The position numbers and the translations under genes are program-made. Below the pieces are notes generated by a model. The model searched no databases. It was not told the DNA's origin and saw nothing but the letters and a program-made list of their open reading frames with translations. This document shows, piece after piece, positions 32,325 through 41,185 of a stretch of DNA of 64,000 nt. Position 1 is the first letter of the stretch, and each line of letters opens with the position of its first letter. Source of the stretch: Marinobacterium ramblicola (GTDB lineage: Bacteria > Pseudomonadota > Gammaproteobacteria > Pseudomonadales > Balneatricaceae); NCBI RefSeq assembly GCF_019084545.1, contig NZ_JAHREP010000009.1:102776-166775 (forward strand). The letters run 5' to 3'.

Positions 32325-34232
32325 TCATGACGGCGCTTTCGCCCGCTCGAATCCAGCCTGTTCCAGGCGTTCAGTAATCTCATCCAGAATGCTGGCGTCA
32401 TCGATGGTGGATGGCATCTTGTAGGGCTCGGCAGCCGCGATCTTGCGTAGGGTGGCGCGCAGGATCTTGCCGGAACGGGTCTTCGGCAGGCGCGTGACCA
32501 CTACGGCACGGCGAAAGCAGGCCAGCGCACCGACCTGGTCGCGTACCCGCTGCACCAGTTCGGCCTGAAGCTGATCTTCGTCGATCTCCTCACCCGCCTT
32601 GATCACCACCAGCCCCACCGGAAGCTGCCCTTTCAGCTCGTCGTTAACACCGATCACCGCACACTCGGCCACGGCCGGATGGGCGGAAACCACCTCCTCC
32701 ATCTCGCCGGTGGAGAGGCGGTGACCCGCCACATTGATCACATCGTCCGTACGCCCAGTAATGTAGATGTAGCCTTCAGCGTCGCGGTATCCGCCATCGC
32801 CGGTGTGGTAGTAGCCGGGAAAGGCGGTCAGGTAGGAGCTGACGAAACGCTCGTCGTTGTTCCAGATGCTCCAGGCCACGCCAGGCGGCATCGGCAGCTT
32901 GACGCAGATATGGCCCGCATCACCCATCGGCACCTCGTGGCCATCGCTATCCAGTACCCGGATGTCGTAGCCGGGCAGCGGCTTGTGGGTGGAACCGAGG
33001 CGCGGCTCTGCCGGGTCAGACAAGCCCATCATCGGTGCGGTCATCGGCCAGCCGGTCTCGGTCTGCCACCAGTGGTCCAGCACCGGAACTTGCAGCAGAT
33101 CGGAGAGCCAGTAGTAGGTGGAGGAGTCCAGCTTCTCACCGGCGACAAAGATCCAGCGCAGGCTGGACAGGTCGTGTTGCTTGGCCAGCTCGCCGTTCGG
33201 ATCCTCCTTGCGGATAGCGCGGAACGCGGTCGGGGCACAGAACATGGAGTTGACGCCATACTCGGCGATCACCCGCCAGTAGGTACCGGCATCAGGGGTA
33301 CGCACCGGCTTGCCCTCGAAGAAGATGCTGCTGCAGCCGCCCATCAGCGGACCATAGACGATGAAGGAGTGGCCGACCACCCAGCCGATATCGGAGGCGC
33401 CCCACCAGACATCACCCTCCTGCATGCCGTAGACGTTGTTCAGCGCGTAGCTGAGCGCCACCGCGTGGCCGCCGTTGTCGCGCACGATCCCCTTGGGCTG
33501 GCCGGTAGTGCCGGAGGTGTAGAGGATGTACAGCGGATCTTCACCGCGCACCGGCACGCACTCGGCGGGCTCGACACCCTCCTGCACCTGCTCCCAGTCC
33601 AGATCCCGGGCGCTGTCCAGATCCGCCTGCAACATCGGCCGCTGGTAAACAATGGTGCAGGCCGGTTTGTGTTTGGCACCGGCAATCGCCTGATCCACCA
33701 GCGGCTTGTAGGCGATGGTCTTGTCGAACTCGATCCCGCAGGAGGCGGTTAGAATCACCTTGGGTTCGGCGTCATCGATACGGATCGCCATCTCGTGCGG
33801 CGCGAAACCGCCGAACACCACCGAGTGCACGGCACCGAGACGGGCACAGGCGAGCATCGCCACCGCCGCTTCGGGGATCATTGGCATGTAGATCAGCACG
33901 GTATCGCCCTTCTCCACACCCTGACGACGCAGCGCACCGGCGAAACGCGCCACCTTGTCGCGAAGCGCGTTGTAGCTGATCGCCTGCTTGCTGCCGGTCA
34001 CCGGGGAGTCGTAGTAGAGCGCTACCTGTTCGCCGCGGCCCTCTGCGATCTGGTGATCCAGCGCCAGATAGCAGCTGTTCAGCTCGCCGTCCGGATACCA
34101 GCTCCAGGTGCCGGATTCGGTCTTTTTCAGCGTTGTCTGCGGTTTGCGGAACCAGTGGATGCGCTCGGCCTGCTCAGCCCAGTAGTGCTCGCCGTTCTCA
34201 AGTGCGGCCTGATACTCGTCGGTATAACCCAT
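32325..34232 (-). CDS. prpE: propionate-CoA ligase / acetyl-CoA synthetase-like (PrpE type)
   Basis: This 635-residue acyl-CoA synthetase of the ACS/PrpE branch makes propionyl-CoA (or acetyl-CoA) from the acid and ATP. Key segments are YILYTSGTTGQPKGIVRDNG, DIGWVVGHSFIVYGPL, DHWWQTETGWPMTAP, GRTDDVINVAGHRLSTGE and the catalytic lysine in LPKTRSGKILRATLRKI. The RDNGGH after the P-loop is typical of PrpE. It sits within the valine operon, which ends in propionyl-CoA. Confidence 0.85.
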   Translation of the reverse strand: MGYTDEYQAALENGEHYWAEQAERIHWFRKPQTTLKKTESGTWSWYPDGELNSCYLALDHQIAEGRGEQVALYYDSPVTGSKQAISYNALRDKVARFAGALRRQGVEKGDTVLIYMPMIPEAAVAMLACARLGAVHSVVFGGFAPHEMAIRIDDAEPKVILTASCGIEFDKTIAYKPLVDQAIAGAKHKPACTIVYQRPMLQADLDSARDLDWEQVQEGVEPAECVPVRGEDPLYILYTSGTTGQPKGIVRDNGGHAVALSYALNNVYGMQEGDVWWGASDIGWVVGHSFIVYGPLMGGCSSIFFEGKPVRTPDAGTYWRVIAEYGVNSMFCAPTAFRAIRKEDPNGELAKQHDLSSLRWIFVAGEKLDSSTYYWLSDLLQVPVLDHWWQTETGWPMTAPMMGLSDPAEPRLGSTHKPLPGYDIRVLDSDGHEVPMGDAGHICVKLPMPPGVAWSIWNNDERFVSSYLTAFPGYYHTGDGGYRDAEGYIYITGRTDDVINVAGHRLSTGEMEEVVSAHPAVAECAVIGVNDELKGQLPVGLVVIKAGEEIDEDQLQAELVQRVRDQVGALACFRRAVVVTRLPKTRSGKILRATLRKIAAAEPYKMPSTIDDASILDEITERLEQAGFERAKAPS

Positions 34233-34364
34233 CGTTCAACCTCTTAATTATTCTTTTAAGGCACAGCCGTCCCTCGGCCATCGCCCGATGGATATCGCCG
34301 GCTACCGCGCCGTTAGAGGGGATGGTCGTGGCAGCCAGCAGGTCGGATTAGCGGTATTGAACGT

Positions 34365-35255
34365 TTACTTGTCCTGGTACAGACGCAGTACGCTGGAGAA
34401 ATCCAACGTGCCATTGCCTTTGGCCTTGTGCAGGTTGAACAGCGCGCGTGCGCTGGAGCCCATCGGCACCGGCGAGGCACTCTGCTGGCTCAGCTCCATG
34501 GCCAGGCCCAGATCCTTGAACATCAGGTCGACCATAAAGCCGCCCTGGTAGTCGTTGCTGGAGGGTACGCCCGGCATTACGCCCGGATAGGGGTTGTAGA
34601 CCTGCAGCGCCCAGTTATTACCGGAGCTCTGCTTCATGATCTCGGACAGTACGGCAGGATCGAGACCGTTCTTGACGCCCAGGTTCAGCGCCTCGCAGGT
34701 ACCGGTCATCAGTACGCCGAGCAGCAGGTTGTTGCACGCCTTCGCGATCTGCCCGGCGCCGTGATCACCGGCGTGGAAGATGTTCTTGCCCATGCACTCG
34801 AGGATCGGTTTGGCCTGGGCGAACTGCGCCTCCGAAGCACCGACCATGAACGCCAGCGTACCCGCCTTGGCACCGCCGACACCGCCGGAAACCGGGGCAT
34901 CGATAAAGTTCAGGCCACGCTCGGCACCGACCTTGGCCACGCGCTGTGCGGTGGCGGCATCGATGGTGGAGGAATCGATGATCAGTGCACTCCTCTTCAC
35001 CACATCGAACAGCGGTTGATCGCCGGTAACGTAGAGCGCCTCCACATGCTTGCCGGCCGGCAGCATGGAGATCACGAAATCCGCGTCGGATACCGCGTCG
35101 ACGGCGCTGGTAGCCGCCTGGGCGCCTTCGGCCGCAACCTCCTGCACCAGGGTGTCGACCAGATCGAATACATGAACGTTGTGCCCGGCCTTGACCAGGT
35201 TGATCGCCATCGGGCCGCCCATGTGACCCAGGCCGATAAATGCGATAGTTGCCAT
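34365..35255 (-). CDS. mmsB: 3-hydroxyisobutyrate dehydrogenase
   Basis: MmsB oxidises 3-hydroxyisobutyrate to methylmalonate semialdehyde with NAD. The 296-residue protein has FIGLGHMGGPMAINLVKAGH at the N-terminus (cofactor binding), the substrate segment DAPVSGGVGGAKAGTL, and the catalytic lysine in GAGQIAKACNNLLLG. SNDYQGGFMVDLMFKDLGLA is the beta-HAD C-terminal hallmark. Length is exactly typical. It lies immediately downstream of the hydrolase that makes its substrate. Confidence 0.92.
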   Translation of the reverse strand: MATIAFIGLGHMGGPMAINLVKAGHNVHVFDLVDTLVQEVAAEGAQAATSAVDAVSDADFVISMLPAGKHVEALYVTGDQPLFDVVKRSALIIDSSTIDAATAQRVAKVGAERGLNFIDAPVSGGVGGAKAGTLAFMVGASEAQFAQAKPILECMGKNIFHAGDHGAGQIAKACNNLLLGVLMTGTCEALNLGVKNGLDPAVLSEIMKQSSGNNWALQVYNPYPGVMPGVPSSNDYQGGFMVDLMFKDLGLAMELSQQSASPVPMGSSARALFNLHKAKGNGTLDFSSVLRLYQDK

Positions 35256-35310
35256 TTTCTTATCCTTATTCTGTTGTCGGCGCCGCAGGCGTATACCGGC
35301 GCCCTCTCGG

Positions 35311-36417
35311 TTAGTTCAGCTCTTCGCTCAGGGGATTGACCGCCCAGGGCGACTCAAAAAACGACTCCAGCACCGCCGGGTCCACATCGGCGATCGACTT
35401 GAACATCCAGTCCGGCTTGCCATCCTTGTCGATCAGCAGCGCGCGTATCCCTTCCGGGAATTCGGAGTGACGACAGCACTGCACCGACAGCTCAAGTTCG
35501 CGCTCGAACACCTCTTTCAGTGACAGGTGGCGGCAGCGTTCCAGCTGACGGGCGATGATCCGTATTGAAAGCGGGCTGCCGTGGCTCAGCGCTTTCTGGG
35601 CCCGTGCCACCCACTTGTCGCTGCCATCTTCTGCAAGCAGCGCCGCCTGTACTGCTTCCAGGCTGTCATGGTCAGTCACACGGCGGATCAATTCGGCGTG
35701 CTGGCGAATCGGGCCGGCCATCTCGGCAAGCTGAGGCTGAGACTGCTGCTCCAGCTCGCGTAGCACAGAGTTCACGGCCGATTTTGCATCACCTTGCCAG
35801 TCTGCAATCTGCAGACGTTCCACCAGCGTGGTACGCAGTTCGGAGAGGATGAAACGGTCGGCCAGCCCCAGGTAGAGCGCGTCGGGGGCGTTGATCGGGT
35901 TGCCGGTCAGGCCCAGAAACAGCCCGGTGCGCCCCGGCATATGGTTGAGGAACCAGCTTCCGCCCACATCCGGGTAGAGACCAATGGTGACCTCCGGCAT
36001 CGCCATATAGGTGGTTTCGGTCACAACACGGTGGCTGCAGCCGTTCATCAGCCCCATGCCGCCGCCCATGACAATACCGCTGCCCCAGCAGATGATCGGC
36101 TTCGGGTAGGTGTGCAGGGTGTAGTCGAGCTTGTACTCGCGGGTGAAAAAGATCTCGGCAAAGTCCTTTGCACCCTCACCCTTGATCGACTTGTACATGT
36201 TGACGATATCGCCACCGGCACAAAACGCCTTCTCCCCGGCGCTATCGAGGATCAGCGCCACCACGCTGTCGTCGTCGTGCCAGGCATCCAGCTGCGGCTG
36301 GATCAGGTCGACCATCTCCAGCGTCAGCGCATTCAGCGAGCGCTCGGCGTTGAGGCGGATCTCGATGATCCGTTTGCCATCCCGGGTAGGTATCTCATTG
36401 AACAGTACGCTGCTCAT
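35311..36417 (-). CDS. 3-hydroxyisobutyryl-CoA hydrolase (enoyl-CoA hydratase/isomerase fold)
   Basis: This 368-residue crotonase-superfamily protein is longer than hydratases, as expected for HIBCH-type hydrolases. Motifs are AFCAGGDIVNMYKS, ICWGSGIVMGGGMGLM and AMPEVTIGLYPDVGGSWFLN, the last with the Glu and Asp of the hydrolase active site. It releases 3-hydroxyisobutyrate for MmsB. The ATG at 36417 has GAGAGAGG upstream; the extension to 36537 overlaps the next gene and is rejected. Confidence 0.88.
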   Translation of the reverse strand: MSSVLFNEIPTRDGKRIIEIRLNAERSLNALTLEMVDLIQPQLDAWHDDDSVVALILDSAGEKAFCAGGDIVNMYKSIKGEGAKDFAEIFFTREYKLDYTLHTYPKPIICWGSGIVMGGGMGLMNGCSHRVVTETTYMAMPEVTIGLYPDVGGSWFLNHMPGRTGLFLGLTGNPINAPDALYLGLADRFILSELRTTLVERLQIADWQGDAKSAVNSVLRELEQQSQPQLAEMAGPIRQHAELIRRVTDHDSLEAVQAALLAEDGSDKWVARAQKALSHGSPLSIRIIARQLERCRHLSLKEVFERELELSVQCCRHSEFPEGIRALLIDKDGKPDWMFKSIADVDPAVLESFFESPWAVNPLSEELN

Positions 36418-36442
36418 CGGCAATCCTCTCTCGTCAGTCCGG

Positions 36443-37219
36443 TTACTGATTCTTCCATTCAGGGGCGCGCTTCTGCAGAAAGGCGTTGACCCCTTCGCGC
36501 TGATCCTCACTGTCGAACAGATCGACAAACAGCTCACGCTCCAGGATGTAGCCCTGATTCAGATGTGCAGTACGGCTGTTCTGGATCAACCGCTTGCAGG
36601 CGGTGACGGCGATGGGGCTCTGCTGCTCCACCTGTTTCGCCAGCTCCAGCGCGCGCTCATAGGCCTGGCCTTTACCGACCATCTCCTCTACAAGACCGAT
36701 CTCCAGCGCCTTGGCCGCCGTGATACGCTCACCACAGAGGATCATCCGCTTGGCCCAGCCCTCGCCGACCAGGAGGGTCAGGTTCTGGGTACCACCGGCA
36801 CAGGGCAGCAAGCCCACCTTCGCCTCCGGCAGCGCCATCTGTGCCTGTTCTTCCGCCACGCGCAGATCGCAGGCCAGCGCTACTTCCAGCCCACCGCCCA
36901 TGGCGAAACCGTTGATCGCCGCGATCGACACGCCGCGGAACTGCGCCAGGGTTTCAAACGCTTCACCAAAGACGCGTGCCATATCACGCGCTACCGCCTT
37001 GTCACCATCGGCAAACAGCTTCAGATCGGCACCGGCGGAGAAGAATTTCTCGCTGCTGCTGCGCAGCACCAGTGCGTAGATGTCGCGGTCGGCATTCAGC
37101 GACTTCACCGCGGCGGTCAACGCTTTCAGGCTCTCCGCGGTCCAGGTGTTGGCCGGCGGGTTGTTCATCGTGATTACGGCCGTGTGGCCCTGTTTTTCGA
37201 CTAGCAGTGCATCACTCAT
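36443..37219 (-). CDS. enoyl-CoA hydratase (probable methacrylyl-CoA hydratase)
   Basis: This 258-residue crotonase hydrates an enoyl-CoA. Visible are KFFSAGADLKLF (oxyanion hole), GFAMGGGLEVALACDLRVA and ALPEAKVGLLPCAGGTQNL, whose first glutamate is catalytic and second site is replaced as in some hydratases (EAKVGLLP rather than EV.LGLLPG). The operon order (acyl-CoA dehydrogenase, hydratase, hydrolase, MmsB, MmsA) points to methacrylyl-CoA as substrate. Confidence 0.85.
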   Translation of the reverse strand: MSDALLVEKQGHTAVITMNNPPANTWTAESLKALTAAVKSLNADRDIYALVLRSSSEKFFSAGADLKLFADGDKAVARDMARVFGEAFETLAQFRGVSIAAINGFAMGGGLEVALACDLRVAEEQAQMALPEAKVGLLPCAGGTQNLTLLVGEGWAKRMILCGERITAAKALEIGLVEEMVGKGQAYERALELAKQVEQQSPIAVTACKRLIQNSRTAHLNQGYILERELFVDLFDSEDQREGVNAFLQKRAPEWKNQ

Positions 37220-37243
37220 TCGATATCTCCTTCCAGGCGGCGG

Positions 37244-38401
37244 TTAGAGCAGATCCGCCGCGTCCTGCATCAGCGCCCGGCGGGCGATGATGACGCGCAT
37301 AATCTCGTTGGTACCCTCGAGAATGCGGTGCACGCGGCTATCGCGCACATAACGCTCCATCGGGTACTCCTTGATATAGCCATTGCCGCCAAACAGCTGC
37401 AGCGCCTGATCGCAGACGCGGAAGCCGACGTCGGTGGCAAAACGCTTGGCCATGGCACAGTAGGCGGTCTTGTCGGGGTGACCGGCGTCCAGTTTGCAGG
37501 CCGCCAGGCGCACCATCTGCCGTGCTGCTACCAGCTCGGTGACCATATCCGCCAGGGTGAACTGCAGCGCCTGAAACTCGCCAATCTCACGACCGAACTG
37601 CTTGCGTTCATGCAGGTAATCGCGGGCGCGGTTCAACGCCGCTTGGGCGGTACCGATGGAACAGGTGGCGATATTGATGCGGCCGCCATCCAGCGCCTTC
37701 ATCGCGATGCTGAAACCCTGCCCCTCCTCGCCCAGCAGCGCCGATGCCGGAACGCGCACGCCGTCGAAGGTGATCATTCGGGTCGGCTGGCTGTTCCAGC
37801 CCATCTTGTCCTCCTTACGGCCGTAGCTGATGCCGTCGGCCTTGGCATCGACCACAAAGGCGGAGATCCCTTTCGGCCCGTCGCCGCCGGTGCGCGCCAT
37901 CACCACCAGTACGTCGGTGCTGCCGGCACCGGAGATAAAGATCTTGCTGCCGTTGAGTACATAGTGGTCGCCATCGCGACGCGCCGTGGTTTTCAGTGAC
38001 GCAGCATCGGAACCGGCGTTGGGCTCGGTCAGGCAGTAGGAGCCGAGTTTTTCGGCGGCTGTCAGTTGCGGGCACCAGGTTTCGCGGGTTTCGGCATTGC
38101 CGTAGCTGGCGATCATCCAGCACACCATGTTGTGGATGGTCATGAATGCGGTGGTCGAGGTGCAGCCCATCGCCAGCTGTTCGAAGATGATGCTGGCGTC
38201 GAGTCGGCTCAGTGCCAGACCGCCCACATCCTCCGGCGAGTACAGGCCCATCAGGCCAAGCTCACCGGCGTTTTTCAGCACGTCGACCGGGAAGTGGTGC
38301 TCCTGGTCCCACTGTGCCGCATTGGGCTCCAGCTCGTTCTGTGCAAAGGCGCGGGCCATGTCGGCAAAGGCGATCTGGTCTTCGTTCAGTTCAAAATCCA
38401 T
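37244..38401 (-). CDS. acyl-CoA dehydrogenase (probable isobutyryl-CoA dehydrogenase)
   Basis: This 385-residue flavoenzyme has CLTEPNAGSDAASLKTTA and FISGAGSTDVLVVMARTG (FAD and substrate contacts), the mid-domain MGWNSQPTRMITFD, RDYLHERKQFGREIGEFQ and FGGNGYIKEYPMERYVRD. The catalytic base is expected in HRILEGTNEIMRVIIAR at the C-terminus, as in short-chain and isobutyryl-CoA dehydrogenases. It starts the acyl part of valine breakdown; 2-methylbutyryl-CoA from isoleucine could also be used. Confidence 0.87.
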   Translation of the reverse strand: MDFELNEDQIAFADMARAFAQNELEPNAAQWDQEHHFPVDVLKNAGELGLMGLYSPEDVGGLALSRLDASIIFEQLAMGCTSTTAFMTIHNMVCWMIASYGNAETRETWCPQLTAAEKLGSYCLTEPNAGSDAASLKTTARRDGDHYVLNGSKIFISGAGSTDVLVVMARTGGDGPKGISAFVVDAKADGISYGRKEDKMGWNSQPTRMITFDGVRVPASALLGEEGQGFSIAMKALDGGRINIATCSIGTAQAALNRARDYLHERKQFGREIGEFQALQFTLADMVTELVAARQMVRLAACKLDAGHPDKTAYCAMAKRFATDVGFRVCDQALQLFGGNGYIKEYPMERYVRDSRVHRILEGTNEIMRVIIARRALMQDAADLL

Positions 38402-38472
38402 AGAGGTTTTCTCCTTGTACGGCCGGGACTTTCATCCCGACCTGAGTTTTATATATCAATGGATTAAGTCTG

Positions 38473-39966
38473 TTACTTAAGGTGAATACTGGTATTAACA
38501 CCGTGGTCGATATCCTCTTCAAACCAGCGCGCTGTTACCGTCTTGGTCTCGGTATAGAAGCGCACCGCCTGCTTGCCGTAAGCGTGCTGATCGCCGTAGA
38601 ACGACTTGCGCCAGCCAGTGAAGGAGAACATCGGCAGCGGTACCGGCACCGGTACGTTGATACCGACCTGACCGACCTTGATCTCGTGCTGGTACTTGCG
38701 TGCGGCAGCACCGGATGAAGTGAAGATCGAGGTACCGTTGCCGTAGGGGTTCTCGTTGATCAGCTCGATCGCCTCTTCGATGGAGTCCACCTCCAGCGCA
38801 ACCAGAACCGGGCCGAAGATCTCTTCACGGTAGATCGACATATCGGTGGTCACATTGCGGAACATGGTCGGCCCCACCCAGTTACCGTCCGGGTAGCCTT
38901 CGACCACGCACTCGCTGCCATCGAGAATGCATTCCGCGCCGGCAGCCTTGCCCTGCTGAATAAAGTTCAGCACGCGCTCTTTCGCCTGCGGATTGATCAG
39001 CGGACCGTAGCCGGCGCTTGGATCGTCCCAGGCACCGGGGCGTACCTTGGCCAGAGCGTCACGTACTTCGGGGATCCACTCGCGCGACTCACCCACGAAC
39101 ACCGCCACAGAGATCGCCATGCAGCGCTGACCTGCGGCACCGACAGAGGCACCGGCGATGGCGTTGACCACCTGGGTTTTGGACGCATCCGGCATCACCA
39201 CCATGTGGTTCTTGGCGCCGGCAAACGCCTGCACCCGCTTCAGGTGCTCGGTACCGGTACGGTAGATATGCTCGCCGACAGCGACGGAGCCGACGAAGGA
39301 GATCGCCGGGGTGTCCTTGTGGGTCAGCAGCTGGTCGACCACCTCTTTACCGCCGTGCACGATCTGCAACAGGCCGTCCGGTGCGCCGGCCTCCTTGAAC
39401 AGCTCGGCCAGACGCATCGGCGTCAGCGGGTCCTGCTCGGAGGGCTTGAGTACGAACGTGTTACCGCAGGCGATCGCCATCGGGAACATCCACAGCGGGA
39501 TCATCGCCGGGAAGTTGAACGGGGTGATACCGACGCAGACGCCCAGCGGCTGGGTGATGCTGTAGCAGTCGATCTTGCGTGCCACGTTTTCCACCGTTTC
39601 GCCCATGCTCAGCGATGCAATGTTGCAGGCATGCTCGACCACCTCGATACCGCGCCAGACGTCGCCCTTGGCATCCTCGAAGGTCTTGCCGGTCTCCTGC
39701 GACAGGGTCTTGGCCAGATCATCGTGATGCTCCTTCAGCAGCGCCTGGTAGCGCAGCATCAGACGGGCACGATCGCCGACCGGGGTATCTTTCCAGGTTT
39801 CAAACGCGGCCTTGGCTGCGGCGACGGCGCGATCAACCTCTTCGCTGGTGGCGCAGGGCAACTGAGCAATCACCTCCTGCGTCGCCGGGTTGGTTACCGG
39901 GATCAATTTGCTCGACGCGCTCTGTACCAGTTCGCCGTTGATCAGGAGGGGGACTTGCTGGGTCAT
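38473..39966 (-). CDS. mmsA: methylmalonate-semialdehyde dehydrogenase (CoA-acylating)
   Basis: MmsA converts methylmalonate semialdehyde to propionyl-CoA and CO2 with NAD and CoA. The 497-residue protein shows [32 protein letters not shown], the catalytic cysteine in [17 protein letters not shown], and the conserved C-terminal [17 protein letters not shown]. It is the first gene of the nine-gene operon and divergent from an AraC regulator, as mmsA is from mmsR in Pseudomonas. Confidence 0.93.
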   Translation of the reverse strand: MTQQVPLLINGELVQSASSKLIPVTNPATQEVIAQLPCATSEEVDRAVAAAKAAFETWKDTPVGDRARLMLRYQALLKEHHDDLAKTLSQETGKTFEDAKGDVWRGIEVVEHACNIASLSMGETVENVARKIDCYSITQPLGVCVGITPFNFPAMIPLWMFPMAIACGNTFVLKPSEQDPLTPMRLAELFKEAGAPDGLLQIVHGGKEVVDQLLTHKDTPAISFVGSVAVGEHIYRTGTEHLKRVQAFAGAKNHMVVMPDASKTQVVNAIAGASVGAAGQRCMAISVAVFVGESREWIPEVRDALAKVRPGAWDDPSAGYGPLINPQAKERVLNFIQQGKAAGAECILDGSECVVEGYPDGNWVGPTMFRNVTTDMSIYREEIFGPVLVALEVDSIEEAIELINENPYGNGTSIFTSSGAAARKYQHEIKVGQVGINVPVPVPLPMFSFTGWRKSFYGDQHAYGKQAVRFYTETKTVTARWFEEDIDHGVNTSIHLK

Positions 39967-40111
39967 GGTGCTATCCTCTTTATCATTATTAGTGTCAGGT
40001 AATGATGTAGTTTTAGCATGCCTCCCGAGGGTGCAGGATTGATAATCTTGTTCAGTTGATGGACTATATTGCGATTAGATTAGGAATATCACTTATTAGA
40101 AAACTGATGCC
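39967..40111. promoter_or_regulatory. mmsA / mmsR divergent promoter region
   Basis: This 145-base spacer separates the divergent catabolic operon and its AraC regulator. It contains AT-rich patches (TTATCATTATTAG near 39980, AATATCACTTATTAG near 40085) that could be promoter elements. MmsR-type activators bind direct repeats upstream of mmsA, but no pair is convincing by eye. Confidence 0.4.
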
Positions 40112-41038
40112 ATGAGTACCCCTTCAAACTGGCCGTTACCGCCCGAGAGCATCCGCTTCGTAGTACCACGCAGAATCGTTCAGCAACTGGCCGAACACCC
40201 GCTCAGCCGGGGCCTCTATCCGCTTGGTATCGGCTACTATCACCAGGCGTCCGGGCATCATATGGAGCGCGTCGAACACGACGATTACCTGATGATCTAC
40301 TGTCTGGAGGGCGCGGGGCTGTTGCAGGTAGAAGGACAGAAATACAGCGTGCATGCCGGTGATCTGGTGCTGCTGCCAAAGGGGGTCAGCCACAGCTATC
40401 GAGCACTGAAGAGCCGCCCCTGGACCATCTACTGGGCCCACTTTCACGGTGAGGATGCGGAAGCGTTCTACGACCACCTTCGCGAGCCGCGTCAGAACGC
40501 ACCGCTACTGCTTACGCCTCTTGGCCTGCAGTCGCGTCTGGCAAGCGATTTCGAGGCTCTGCTGGAGCTGCGCGAGTCGACCTACAACCTCAGCGCCTAC
40601 CTCTGCGCCGCCAACCAGCTGCGCCAGATACTGACACATATTGCGCTGCTGCAACCGCTGGCGCGCAACCGCGACAAAAGCGACAGCCTGGATCTGGAGC
40701 GGGTGCACAGCCTGATGCAAGCCCATGTCCACGAGCATCTGGCACTGGAGACTCTGGCAGAGAGCGTCAATCTGTCCAAGTACCACTTCGTCAAGCGCTA
40801 CAAAGAACTGACCGGCACCACACCGATCAACCATTTCATCCAGTTGAAGATCGAGCGCGCCTGTCACCTGCTGGATACCACAGGCAACAGCATCAACGAG
40901 GTCGCATTTGCCGTGGGTTACGAAGATGCCTACTACTTCTCCCGCATCTTCAAGAAGATCATGGGCGTCTCGCCCAGCCAGTACCGCAATCTGCGCACCG
41001 GGGCCTATGCCTATCGAGGTGAGTCAGCGCGTCGTTAA
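40112..41038 (+). CDS. mmsR: AraC-family activator, MmsR-like
   Basis: This 308-residue regulator has an N-terminal cupin sensing domain (YCLEGAGLLQVEGQKYSVHA, DLVLLPKGVSHSY) and a C-terminal double HTH (LAESVNLSKYHFVKRYKELTG, VAFAVGYEDAYYFSRIFKKI). The domain order and the location divergent from mmsA match Pseudomonas MmsR, which activates mmsAB in response to valine-derived compounds. Control of the whole operon 39966-28554 is likely, though LiuR-type boxes were not seen there. Confidence 0.8.
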   Translation: MSTPSNWPLPPESIRFVVPRRIVQQLAEHPLSRGLYPLGIGYYHQASGHHMERVEHDDYLMIYCLEGAGLLQVEGQKYSVHAGDLVLLPKGVSHSYRALKSRPWTIYWAHFHGEDAEAFYDHLREPRQNAPLLLTPLGLQSRLASDFEALLELRESTYNLSAYLCAANQLRQILTHIALLQPLARNRDKSDSLDLERVHSLMQAHVHEHLALETLAESVNLSKYHFVKRYKELTGTTPINHFIQLKIERACHLLDTTGNSINEVAFAVGYEDAYYFSRIFKKIMGVSPSQYRNLRTGAYAYRGESARR

Positions 41039-41185
41039 TTAACAGGCATTCAGCCCGGGCTTCGCTGAACCTGAAGGAGCCGGGACTTCGTTCAGAAGTA
41101 CAAAATTAATTTGCGAACTCGCACTTCTTGACCAATTCTTAACCGGCAGCAGGACAGGAATTACTCCAAGTGCGAGGGATGCGCG